A stretch of DNA of 10,407 nucleotides from Syntrophaceae bacterium (GTDB lineage Bacteria > Desulfobacterota > Syntrophia > Syntrophales > UBA5619): contig JAHFBU010000032.1 in assembly GCA_023249795.1 (NCBI GenBank), positions 1 to 10,407 of the forward strand, written 5' to 3'. Below, piece after piece: positions 1-6,280 of the stretch (the first letter of the stretch is position 1; the number at the start of each line of letters is the position of its first letter). The notes beneath the pieces were generated by a model. It searched no databases, had not been told where the DNA came from, and worked only from the letters and a program-made list of their open reading frames with translations. The translations under genes were made by a program, and so were the position numbers.

Positions 1-367
1 CGAGCGTCCGGAGGAACCTCATTGACCGCTGCCACCGGTCCGGGTGGTGATCGGCGACGCGCATGGATGCGGACCCGTCCTGGAGGATGATGAGATCCAC
101 CGGATCGGCATCGGACACCGTCAATGTTTGAGGCCGCGCCAGCGCCAGCATCGCGGACGCCGCCGCCAGGATCATGAATCCCCAAAAGGCCAGAGGTCCC
201 GCGAAACGGAATCGTTCAGTACAAGGAATGACCCTGGATTGTTGGAGACGACCGATATCATGCCTGCGTTGTACAAGACGCAGGAGCCAGAGGAGCGCCA
301 GCACACCCGGAACCGTCAAGAACCAGAGGAAAAGGGGCTGGGCAAATCGATATGCCTCGTGGGTCAC
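1..367 (-). CDS. VWA domain inner-membrane protein, BatA/MxaL-like, C-terminus outside window
   Basis: Only the first 122 residues are present; the gene runs off the left edge. The start is taken as GTG at 367 because AGGAGAG lies about 6 bases upstream and the gene follows the preceding stop by 12 bases. The N-terminus (THEAYRFAQPLFLWFLTVPG) has the look of BatA/BatB proteins: a first membrane helix near residues 11-30, a basic cytoplasmic stretch, a second helix near 63-78, then a von Willebrand factor A domain beginning after ARPQ. The metal-binding MIDAS motif is visible as DGSAS in LILQDGSASM, near residue 100; the family usually has D-x-S-G-S. As the sixth gene of a MoxR/DUF58/VWA operon it sits where mxaL sits in methylotroph mxa clusters. 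The MxaL reading rests on gene order and fold; BatB is the alternative. A role in a membrane complex acting on a periplasmic client is inferred from the family. Confidence 0.85.
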   Translation of the reverse strand, partial: MTHEAYRFAQPLFLWFLTVPGVLALLWLLRLVQRRHDIGRLQQSRVIPCTERFRFAGPLAFWGFMILAAASAMLALARPQTLTVSDADPVDLIILQDGSASMRVADHHPDRWQRSMRFLRTL

Positions 368-379
368 GGTATTCTCTCC

Positions 380-1093
380 TCAGCCGCGTTTTTTCGTCGC
401 CGAACCCTTACCGGGCTCCGGCCCCTGCTTGATGGGATTTTCGTCGCCCTCCTTCGGCACCAGAATCTTCATCTGCTGCCGCACCTTGGCGCCCGGTTCG
501 GCACCCTCTTCGCCATGAACGGCTTTCATCCGATCCAGCGACGTCGGCGCATCGGGATGCCTTATTCTTAACGACCGCCTGCCATCGGCAATGTCGTCGC
601 GCAACGTCACAAGGTATTCATAGTTGAAGGCCGCGTCGATGAATGTCGGATCGGTTTCGATGACCTTGGCGTAATCACGGATGCTCTGCCCAAGATCCCG
701 GATGACCTGCTCGCGATTTTGCTTCCCCGTAATGGAGCGGTATCGGGCATTTGCACGGATGAAACGGAGAGCGGGACTGAGCGTCTTCTCATCTTCCCCG
801 GTCCCGGCCGTTTTTTTGAGGATCGCGGCATAGTCCTGCCGTAAGTAGGAGAGGCGGCTCCTGCGAACCTGCAACTCCTCGCGCACCGTTTCTAAGATCC
901 AGGGGATATGCCTTCCGATCTCCAGTGTTTCCTCCAGGTGCCCATAGATGCGGTCCGCCCGTGCGGCGTCGAATGTCGCAAGCGCCTCTTCCGCCCGCGA
1001 GACCTCAAGATGATAGAACCCGATAACCATGGCGCCGCCTGCCAGCATGACTGACAGCGTCATCGCCATCACGGCGCCGAATATTCTCTTCAT
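380..1093 (-). CDS. Small single-pass membrane protein, MxaK/BatC-like position
   Basis: 237 residues. ATG at 1093 is chosen because a very strong ribosome site (AAAGGAGGGAGG) sits just upstream and the reading frame above it is a shadow of the VWA gene. Residues 7-26 form one hydrophobic helix (uncleaved anchor or signal peptide), followed by LEVSRAEEALATFDAARADRIY. The rest is charged and probably alpha-helical. Residues about 127-167 (NREQVIRDLGQSIRDYAKVI followed by ETDPTFIDAAFNYEYL) look like a TPR-type helical pair. The last 40 residues are rich in Pro, Gly, Lys and Glu and are probably disordered. It lies 16 bases after the MxaC-like gene and 12 bases before the partial VWA gene, so it is clearly in the operon. 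In methylotrophs this slot, between mxaC and mxaL, is held by mxaK, one of the genes needed for calcium insertion into methanol dehydrogenase. Sequence identity to MxaK was not tested; BatC-type TPR proteins occupy a similar place in bat operons. Confidence 0.8.
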   Translation of the reverse strand: MKRIFGAVMAMTLSVMLAGGAMVIGFYHLEVSRAEEALATFDAARADRIYGHLEETLEIGRHIPWILETVREELQVRRSRLSYLRQDYAAILKKTAGTGEDEKTLSPALRFIRANARYRSITGKQNREQVIRDLGQSIRDYAKVIETDPTFIDAAFNYEYLVTLRDDIADGRRSLRIRHPDAPTSLDRMKAVHGEEGAEPGAKVRQQMKILVPKEGDENPIKQGPEPGKGSATKKRG

Positions 1094-1109
1094 GACCTCC
1101 CTCCTTTCA

Positions 1110-2231
1110 TTAGGGAAACTCCCGGAAAAAACGAAACAGAAGCCATAGCGCAAGCGCCAGGCTCCAGAAGAGCGTCGCAACGAGCGCGAAAAACGGGAAC
1201 TGGGGGGTATGGGCGACATAGCGCGTATACTGAATTTTGCCTGCCGCGATCTTGTTGATCTCGTCGCAGGCTTGGACGATGAGATCCGCATTGGCCCCGG
1301 CATAGAGCTTTCCTCCGGTCTTTGCGACCGCGGCGCTCCAGACTGCGTCATAGGTGGACGGGTGTCCGAGCGGCTTACCGCTTGCTACACGAATGAAAAA
1401 TATGGGAACCTTGTTCTTGCTGCTCTCGGCCAGGATGTCGTCGAGTTTCCGTCCTTCGTGCTCAACCTGCGTATCTTCGCCGTCGGAGATAAGCACCATG
1501 ATGTTTCCCGAAGACTTCAGGAAATCGAAGGTCTTGAAGAGACCGACCCCTTGCTTGATAGCCTGGGCGATCTTCGTGCCGGAATCGTTGAAGTGTCTGT
1601 ATTCCTCGGGATCCGAAAGGAGGCGGATACTGGTGAGGACGTTCTCATAATCCGTGTTGAAGGGGCTGATGACGTACGACTCGTCCCCGAATTCGATGAG
1701 ACCGATAAGGTCCTGATAGCCGCTCTTCATCCGCACGCGGACAAAGTACTCGGCCGCCGCGGCCGCCGTATAGAACGGCTCTACATATCTGACCTTGAGC
1801 GTCGTCTTTGTTATGTTGAATCGGTTTTCGTATGACCCGCCGCCCATGCTGCCGGATGCATCGAGCAGAATGAGAATGCGCCGGCCGGGATTCGTAACAT
1901 CCTGCCTGATAAAAGTGGAATAGGGATCGGCGAACGCCATGAGGGAAAAGAAAAGTCCGGCAAGCATGAGGACTACGGGCAGATGCCGCGCTGTCCGTCC
2001 CGGCCCGGGGGTCAGTGACGGGAGGAGCGCCGGGAGCACGATTCCCGTCCTGCCGGGGGTCTTCCTGGTCACCCGCCGGATGAAGGCAGCGATGGCCGCC
2101 AACGCCGCCAGCGCGAAGGCCGCCATCAGCGCCTCATCGCCGCGAGAAAAACGAAGATTCATCCAATCGAGATTCCATCCGTCCCGAAGCAGCCGTCCAC
2201 AGAGGACGAGGAGGTTTACGACCTTTTCCAT
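1110..2231 (-). CDS. VWA domain membrane protein, BatA/MxaC-like
   Basis: 373 residues. A full von Willebrand factor A domain lies between membrane helices, the standard BatA/MxaC layout. Two helices come first (about 36-52 and 84-101), then the VWA domain (about 117-325), then a C-terminal helix (about 347-368). The complete MIDAS is visible: DASGS starting at residue 124 in ILILLDASGSM, Thr219 in DSGTKIAQAI, and Asp250 in MVLISDGEDT, so metal-dependent ligand binding should be intact. An upstream in-frame GTG at 2255 has no ribosome site. ATG at 2231 is preceded by GAGG about 11 bases away and is preferred; it overlaps the end of the preceding gene by 16 bases, implying translational coupling. 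The VWA domain should face the periplasm or cytoplasm together with its MoxR and DUF58 partners. The gene order (R-S-A-C) supports an MxaC-like identity; BatA is the alternative name. Confidence 0.9.
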   Translation of the reverse strand: MEKVVNLLVLCGRLLRDGWNLDWMNLRFSRGDEALMAAFALAALAAIAAFIRRVTRKTPGRTGIVLPALLPSLTPGPGRTARHLPVVLMLAGLFFSLMAFADPYSTFIRQDVTNPGRRILILLDASGSMGGGSYENRFNITKTTLKVRYVEPFYTAAAAAEYFVRVRMKSGYQDLIGLIEFGDESYVISPFNTDYENVLTSIRLLSDPEEYRHFNDSGTKIAQAIKQGVGLFKTFDFLKSSGNIMVLISDGEDTQVEHEGRKLDDILAESSKNKVPIFFIRVASGKPLGHPSTYDAVWSAAVAKTGGKLYAGANADLIVQACDEINKIAAGKIQYTRYVAHTPQFPFFALVATLFWSLALALWLLFRFFREFP

Positions 2232-3505
2232 TGCCGTCCGAACCTCATGAGCCACGAATGGACCGCGCGCTTCATGCGGAAGGCCATGCAGCGGTCCCGC
2301 CGCAATTCGCGCAGCAGCCTCAAGCCCGTCTTCAGCGCGCCGTCGAACAACGCGCGGTCGGCGGCATTCGCCTGCGTCGCGTAGCGGGCGTCGTTCATCA
2401 CGGCAAACGCCCTTTGGGTTTCATCGAGGAGCGCCTTCCGCGGCGACTCATCAGAACCCTGCCAGTTTGCGCCGGAGAGTTCCCGGGTCATCTCTTCGGG
2501 GGTGAGACTCGCGGATACCAACACCTTCATCCGGGGCCAGAGGCCCTTGCGGAACGCCAGTTGCCCTTCCAAACCGCGGGTTCCGGCCGCCGCCGGCGTC
2601 TGGACAATCCGGCGGGCGACTGCCAGGGAGGCGCTCACCCGGAATATCGACAACACCGTTTCTATGGATACGTCGTCCCATGAAGCCGTGCGACAGCGCC
2701 TTTCGATGCGTCCGAGTTCCCATTCCAAACGTTTCAGCAGATCCCTTGTTCGGAAAATAGTGCCGTTGGGGCCCCTCTCCCGTCTGCCGCGGACGGCCCG
2801 CACCAGAACGGGAAGCAGGACGAACAGCGGTAAAAGCAGGAAGACTCCCGCGATAATGAATGCGATGACCGCGTTTTTTCGGCGTCCTTCGATGTCGCCG
2901 AACGTCTCGTTACCGGCATCCCGGATGGCGTTCGCGGCTTTCGGCACGAGCGACTGGATCCTCATCGGCAAGGGCGGAAGAACGTAGGTCCGTTCTTTAC
3001 CGGGCGCCACGGTGTCTTTATTCGTTACAAGATCGATGTGGTAATGGATCTCGAGCGGGGGCAGTGGCACATCCCTCCCGAAGAAACCCTCACCCATGAG
3101 CTTGGCGGTGTAGGCATACTGCACGCTGCGGAGCGTCACCGGTCCATCCGGTCCGGGGAGAATCCGGATGATATCCTTGTAACGCCGACCATTCTTCACC
3201 TGGTAGGGTGGAAGAGCAAGGACGTTCGGATCGAGCAGAGATTCATTGAGAACGGTTCTTTCCCGGCCCGTCTCAGCCGACCGGCAGGTCAGTGCGACCG
3301 TGAACTCCTCGCCGATGCGAATGGAACTCTTGTCCGATTTCCACCAGCAGTTCAGCGCATCGGCGGCAACCGCCTCATTCTTCCCGTAGAGCGCGTCCGA
3401 AGGGGCCTGCGCCGCCGCATCGGCTGTTATGAAGACTGCCGCGGCAAACAGAACGACCACCCTCGATATGCCGACAATCTTGCAATACGCTGAATTTCCG
3501 GACAT
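2216..3505 (-). CDS. Exported/membrane protein, MxaA/BatD-like
   Basis: 429 residues from ATG at 3505. A signal peptide (residues about 1-34, ending in ADAAAQA) leads into a beta-rich, probably Ig-like periplasmic region (about 40-205). This region has a Cys pair at about 53 and 74 (LNCWW and LTCRS) that could form a disulfide. A strong membrane helix (about 212-238) follows, then a basic, helical cytoplasmic domain of about 190 residues. Signal peptide, one periplasmic module, one helix and a cytoplasmic tail is the BatD/MxaA plan. The position between the DUF58 gene and the first VWA gene is that of mxaA. In-frame starts at 3523 (ATG) and 3535 (TTG) are possible, but only 3505 has a purine-rich stretch (GGAAGAGAG) at a usable distance. 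An 88-base gap separates it from the DUF58 gene, the only loose junction in the operon. Homology to MxaA was not computed. Confidence 0.82.
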   Translation of the reverse strand: MSGNSAYCKIVGISRVVVLFAAAVFITADAAAQAPSDALYGKNEAVAADALNCWWKSDKSSIRIGEEFTVALTCRSAETGRERTVLNESLLDPNVLALPPYQVKNGRRYKDIIRILPGPDGPVTLRSVQYAYTAKLMGEGFFGRDVPLPPLEIHYHIDLVTNKDTVAPGKERTYVLPPLPMRIQSLVPKAANAIRDAGNETFGDIEGRRKNAVIAFIIAGVFLLLPLFVLLPVLVRAVRGRRERGPNGTIFRTRDLLKRLEWELGRIERRCRTASWDDVSIETVLSIFRVSASLAVARRIVQTPAAAGTRGLEGQLAFRKGLWPRMKVLVSASLTPEEMTRELSGANWQGSDESPRKALLDETQRAFAVMNDARYATQANAADRALFDGALKTGLRLLRELRRDRCMAFRMKRAVHSWLMRFGRQWKRS

Positions 3506-3593
3506 CCGCTGTCTCTCTTCCATGCTGACACCCAATGAAGAAATGAAAACTGTTCTATTTCAAACCCGTACATCGCCCGATCGTCAAGAACGA

Positions 3594-4505
3594 TTATTTC
3601 CTGCGCAGCCTCCGCTCAACGAAAAAATCGATGATTGCGCTCTGAAAATGTTCCGCGTCCGGAAGGACCCTCAAGACCTCCAGATCCTCGCGTTCCGCAA
3701 AGTCCGCCACGTCATCCTGGTGCCGCCGGATCAGGTCGGGAAGCTCCCGCATCTGTGCGTGAGAAAGGTGGACGCGGTCCCCCGTCTCGCAGTCCACGCA
3801 CCCGACCCACCCTGCGGAGACCGGGGGAATCTCATATGCAAATGCGCTCTCGGCCATGACCAGAAACAGGTCATGGGGTTGTTTGAGTTCCGCCAGCTCT
3901 TTCAGCGTGGCAAGCACGTCGGGAAAGAGGAAGTCGGACGCCACCACGATCAGCGATGTCCGCCGCAGTTCCCCCGCGAGGATCTCGGCCAGGCGCTCCT
4001 TTCCTGAAAAAACGGGGGCGGCGGAGGCCGTCTGGTAGAGTTCCACCATTTGCGCGACGTGGTTCCGGCCGCCGCGCGGCGGCTCGACGACGGGTTCTTT
4101 TCCGCCGAACAGCGCCAGACCGACCGTGTCCTGAAAAATGGACGCGGAGAGACCGATGGTCGCCACGGCGCGGGCGATCCCCTTGCCGATCAGGGCGCCC
4201 GGCGTTCCGCACCTCGTGGAACAGGAGACATCCGCGGCGATCACGATATCGATGGACCGTTCCTCGATGTACTCCCGGACTTGAAGCGGGTTGTAGAGCG
4301 TCGTGGTCGAGTGCGCCCAGTCCACCTTGATCTGCGGGTCTCCCGGCTCGAAATCGCGGATACCGGAAAAGTCGAATCCCGCCGTTCCGGTGAAAACGCT
4401 CACGTGTTCGCCGAAGATCAATTCCCGCACCCTGGCATTGCAGAAGAGGTTGATGGCCTCCATCTCGGAGGGATCGAGGAGGGAATCGGCGCCGCTGCCC
4501 GTCAT
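3594..4505 (-). CDS. DUF58 domain protein, MxaS-like
   Basis: 303 residues. The N-terminal half carries the DUF58 signature: GEHVSVFTGTAGFDFSGIRD at about residues 32-51, then FEPGDPQIKVDW and VREYIEER. This is close to the family pattern of G-x-H-x-S, an R-x-Y-x-P-G-D stretch, D-W, and R-x-x-x-E-E. A VWA-like fold follows with DVSCS at 92-96, a MIDAS-type D-x-S-x-S with Cys replacing the usual central residue, and ASDFLFP near 189-195. No convincing membrane helix is seen, so a cytoplasmic or peripheral protein is expected, whereas some DUF58 proteins carry N-terminal helices. ATG at 4505 overlaps the MoxR stop codon (ATGA), and AAGGGTG lies upstream, so the two genes are translationally coupled. 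A longer in-frame extension to 4691 is only a shadow of moxR. DUF58 proteins are standard partners of MoxR ATPases; in mxa clusters this slot is mxaS. The exact biochemical role of the family is not settled. Confidence 0.9.
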   Translation of the reverse strand: MTGSGADSLLDPSEMEAINLFCNARVRELIFGEHVSVFTGTAGFDFSGIRDFEPGDPQIKVDWAHSTTTLYNPLQVREYIEERSIDIVIAADVSCSTRCGTPGALIGKGIARAVATIGLSASIFQDTVGLALFGGKEPVVEPPRGGRNHVAQMVELYQTASAAPVFSGKERLAEILAGELRRTSLIVVASDFLFPDVLATLKELAELKQPHDLFLVMAESAFAYEIPPVSAGWVGCVDCETGDRVHLSHAQMRELPDLIRRHQDDVADFAEREDLEVLRVLPDAEHFQSAIIDFFVERRLRRK

Positions 4506-5545
4506 GGAATCGGCACCCTTTCGATGATCTCGTTGACGACATCCTCCACCGTCACCCCGGCCTTGCGTGCGCGGGACTTCAGATTGAGGCGGTGCGAAAG
4601 GATGTTCTTCGCCAGCGCCTGGATGTCCTCCGGCAGAACCTTGTCGTCTTCGCGGACGAGCAAAGCCCGCACCCGCGAGGTCGGCCCCCATGCGATGGTC
4701 GCGCGCGGCGAAGCGCCGAGTTCAACAAACTCCTCGACCAGCGGCGATGGAGAGTGTTCGTACCAGTGAATGTCGGGACTGAAAGGGCGGGTGGCGCGGA
4801 CAAGCCGACGGATGTATTTTTTGAGCGACGGATGGAGCGCGACCCCGGTCGCGATAACCGACCGCAGTTCGATGATCCTCTGAGGTTTTACAAGCGGCAG
4901 GATCTCCACTGCCTTGATATCGAAGTCGATCAGTTTCCGTTCTTCGTCCGGGGAAAGGTATCCGACGTCGATGAGAAACGCGAAGCGGTCGGCGTTCGCC
5001 GCGGAGAGCGGGAAGGTCCCTTCGCCGGTTTCGACCGGATTCGTGGTCATGACGGCAAAGTAAAATTCGGGCAACTCGAACGTGTAGTCGCCCAGGGTCA
5101 CCGTGCGGTCCTGGTTCACCTCCAAAAACGCGCTCTGGGATTTCGGGGAGATGCGGTTTCCCTCGTCGAGCAGCAGAATGTTCGCCCGAACGACGGGTCC
5201 CGGACGTTTTTCCCATTCGCCCGTCTTCGGGTTGAAGATCTCGACACCCACGATGTCGCCGGGCGTCAAGTCCGCGCGGCCTTGGATGCGGGCGAATTGG
5301 GTTTCGGTGGTCTTCGCGAGAACAAGCGCCATGTAGGTCTTGCCCACGCCCGGAACACCCCTGTACCACACGAGGCCTGCGTTCACGCGCCTCTCCTTCC
5401 TGGCGCTCAGGGTGGTCGGAATTTCGGACATGAATGCGATGAAGGTCTTCTCCTTCACGGCGTCGAGGCCCACGACTCCTTTGTCGGCCTCGGCTTTCAG
5501 CGCTTTATAAAGGGCAACCGCCTCTTGGAGATTCGGATGCAGCAT
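4502..5545 (-). CDS. moxR: MoxR-family AAA+ ATPase (MxaR-like)
   Basis: 347 residues, full length for MoxR. ATG at 5545 has CAGGAG about 9 bases upstream. Walker A is GVPGVGKT (63-70), Walker B is ILLLDEGNR (123-131), and the pore-loop region follows (SQSAFLEVNQDRTVTLGD). Sensor 1 is in VMTTNP (165-170), a likely arginine finger is in NADRF (185-189), and sensor 2 is in GASPRA (277-282). All catalytic elements look intact. MoxR proteins are cytoplasmic ring ATPases thought to work as chaperones that mature or activate specific complexes, in partnership with VWA and DUF58 proteins. The founding member lies in the methanol dehydrogenase cluster. This is the first gene of the six-gene operon, placed behind an extended -10 promoter and a 5' leader of roughly 45 bases. 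The MxaR subtype is inferred from the order of the following genes; the MoxR family assignment itself is secure. Confidence 0.95.
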   Translation of the reverse strand: MLHPNLQEAVALYKALKAEADKGVVGLDAVKEKTFIAFMSEIPTTLSARKERRVNAGLVWYRGVPGVGKTYMALVLAKTTETQFARIQGRADLTPGDIVGVEIFNPKTGEWEKRPGPVVRANILLLDEGNRISPKSQSAFLEVNQDRTVTLGDYTFELPEFYFAVMTTNPVETGEGTFPLSAANADRFAFLIDVGYLSPDEERKLIDFDIKAVEILPLVKPQRIIELRSVIATGVALHPSLKKYIRRLVRATRPFSPDIHWYEHSPSPLVEEFVELGASPRATIAWGPTSRVRALLVREDDKVLPEDIQALAKNILSHRLNLKSRARKAGVTVEDVVNEIIERVPIP

Positions 5546-5595
5546 GGCGTCATTCTCCTGCTATTGAGGTTCATCTATGATGTGGTCTTAATGAA

Positions 5596-5624
5596 ATTAT
5601 AACACAAGAACGGAGCATTTGTGC
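5596..5624 (-). promoter_or_regulatory. Extended -10 promoter for the moxR operon
   Basis: Read on the minus strand, TGTTATAAT is a perfect extended -10 element (TG-n-TATAAT, 5596-5604). The matching -35 region, about 17-18 bases further upstream, is poor (around AGCACA), as is typical for extended -10 promoters. It would start RNA near 5589, about 45 bases before the moxR ATG. It lies between the upstream terminator and moxR, which supports an independent transcript. The transcription start is predicted only. Confidence 0.65.
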
Positions 5625-5722
5625 TGAATATTTAAGATATGCCTGCGGGAGAGGGAGGATGTGAACGGGACGATATGGACTTTCCAAGCATGACCGGAGC
5701 AAGGGTATGGATTACGAGAAAA

Positions 5723-5769
5723 CTGCTAAGAGAAACCCCTCGGCAAAACCGAGGGGCTTCTCTCAGCAG
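5723..5769 (-). terminator. Rho-independent terminator after the HhH gene
   Basis: A long hairpin with 8 perfect inner pairs (CCCCTCGG at 5736-5743 with CCGAGGGG at 5749-5756) and a 5-base loop. The stem extends through AGAGAA/TTCTCT and CTGCT/AGCAG, giving about 19 pairs with two single mismatches. On the minus strand the stem is followed by TTTTCTC, the expected U-tract. On the plus strand no T-run follows, so it acts for the leftward transcript. It ends the HhH gene and probably the ASST-like block, ahead of the moxR promoter. Confidence 0.88.
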
Positions 5770-5816
5770 AAGTGAACTGATGCCACACGAAAGGCATCCA
5801 GCCCCTATCTTAAGAT

Positions 5817-6167
5817 TTAGCACTTGGAAGGCGACAAAACCGGTTCCGCATCCGGGTCATAAACCACATCGCCACCCTTCAGCACCGGATTAAGTTTCTC
5901 AAACCACGCATTCGTCATGCCGGGCACCTTTCTGAGTTGCAAAGGATCCTTGAAGGGTCCGTTTTTCGTCCGGTAATCGACGATCGCCTTGCAAAGGGCA
6001 TCGGGGAGCTTGAAATCCTCGATGCTCTGCAACTCCTTCACGGTGGCCTTGTTCAGGCTGAGCACCTTCTGGGCCTGGGCGACCGACACCGTCCCTCCCA
6101 ACAGAACCAGCGCAAATACAGCGATCACCACGGAACACAGCCCCACGATAAACTTCTTCTCTTTCAT
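5817..6167 (-). CDS. Exported helix-hairpin-helix (ComEA-type) small protein
   Basis: 116 residues. ATG at 6167 follows GGAGAAGGAGG. Residues 1-32 are a signal peptide (basic MKEKK, long hydrophobic core, VAQAQ cleavage region). Residues about 35-97 match the ComEA/PsbU-type double HhH fold: LSLNKATVKELQSIEDFKLP, then CKAIVDYRTKNGPFKDPLQL, then VPGM. The second hairpin (VPGM) is reasonable. The first, normally GIG, is replaced by EDFKLPDA, so non-specific DNA binding may be lost. The tail (about 98-116) is unrelated to ComEA and ends in a terminal Cys (LSPSKC). It is the last gene before the terminator at 5723-5769. No other competence gene is nearby, so a DNA-uptake role has no support from context. 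A structural or accessory role next to the periplasmic propellers is a guess. The family call is good; the function is unknown. Confidence 0.85.
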   Translation of the reverse strand: MKEKKFIVGLCSVVIAVFALVLLGGTVSVAQAQKVLSLNKATVKELQSIEDFKLPDALCKAIVDYRTKNGPFKDPLQLRKVPGMTNAWFEKLNPVLKGGDVVYDPDAEPVLSPSKC

Positions 6168-6195
6168 ACTGCCTCCTTCTCCTTGTCATACAGAA

Positions 6196-6211
6196 GCTTG
6201 GTTTTCCAAGC
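6196..6211 (-). repeat. Short perfect hairpin in the HhH gene leader
   Basis: GCTTGG-TTTT-CCAAGC on the plus strand: a perfect 6-bp inverted repeat with a 4-base loop, ending 29 bases before the HhH start codon and just ahead of its ribosome site. It lies immediately after a larger hairpin (6219-6244). It could protect or process the mRNA 3' or 5' end. No T-tract suits it as a terminator by itself. Confidence 0.6.
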
Positions 6212-6218
6212 CGATAAA

Positions 6219-6244
6219 GGGCGAGGGAAGTCGACCCCTCGCCC
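6219..6244 (-). terminator. Hairpin after ASST-like copy A, possible weak terminator/attenuator
   Basis: GGGCGAGGG (6219-6227) pairs perfectly with CCCTCGCCC (6236-6244) around an 8-base loop. It lies 36 bases downstream of the copy A stop codon. On the minus strand the stem is followed only by TTTATC, so termination would be partial, allowing some read-through into the HhH gene. On the plus strand GATTTTATAA follows, also a weak tract. An mRNA-stabilising role is equally possible. Confidence 0.6.
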
Positions 6245-6280
6245 GATTTTATAATCTACCGTCGTTTATTCCGCCTTCCT

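Noticed and set aside
1209..1835. 208-codon plus-strand frame opposite the VWA gene
   Set aside because: The minus strand carries a complete MIDAS and membrane helices; the plus frame has no domain or ribosome-site support.
1..5545. Direct claim that this is a methanol dehydrogenase cluster
   Set aside because: No mxaF/xoxF, mxaJ, mxaG, mxaI or pqq gene is in view; only the accessory-gene order matches.
4592..5602. 336-codon plus-strand open frame opposite moxR
   Set aside because: Antisense shadow of a well-supported MoxR gene; Arg/Gly/Val-rich translation with no recognisable domain.
5639..5893. Small plus-strand ORF over the terminator
   Set aside because: It runs through the hairpin and the end of the HhH gene and has no domain; the terminator explains the sequence structure better.
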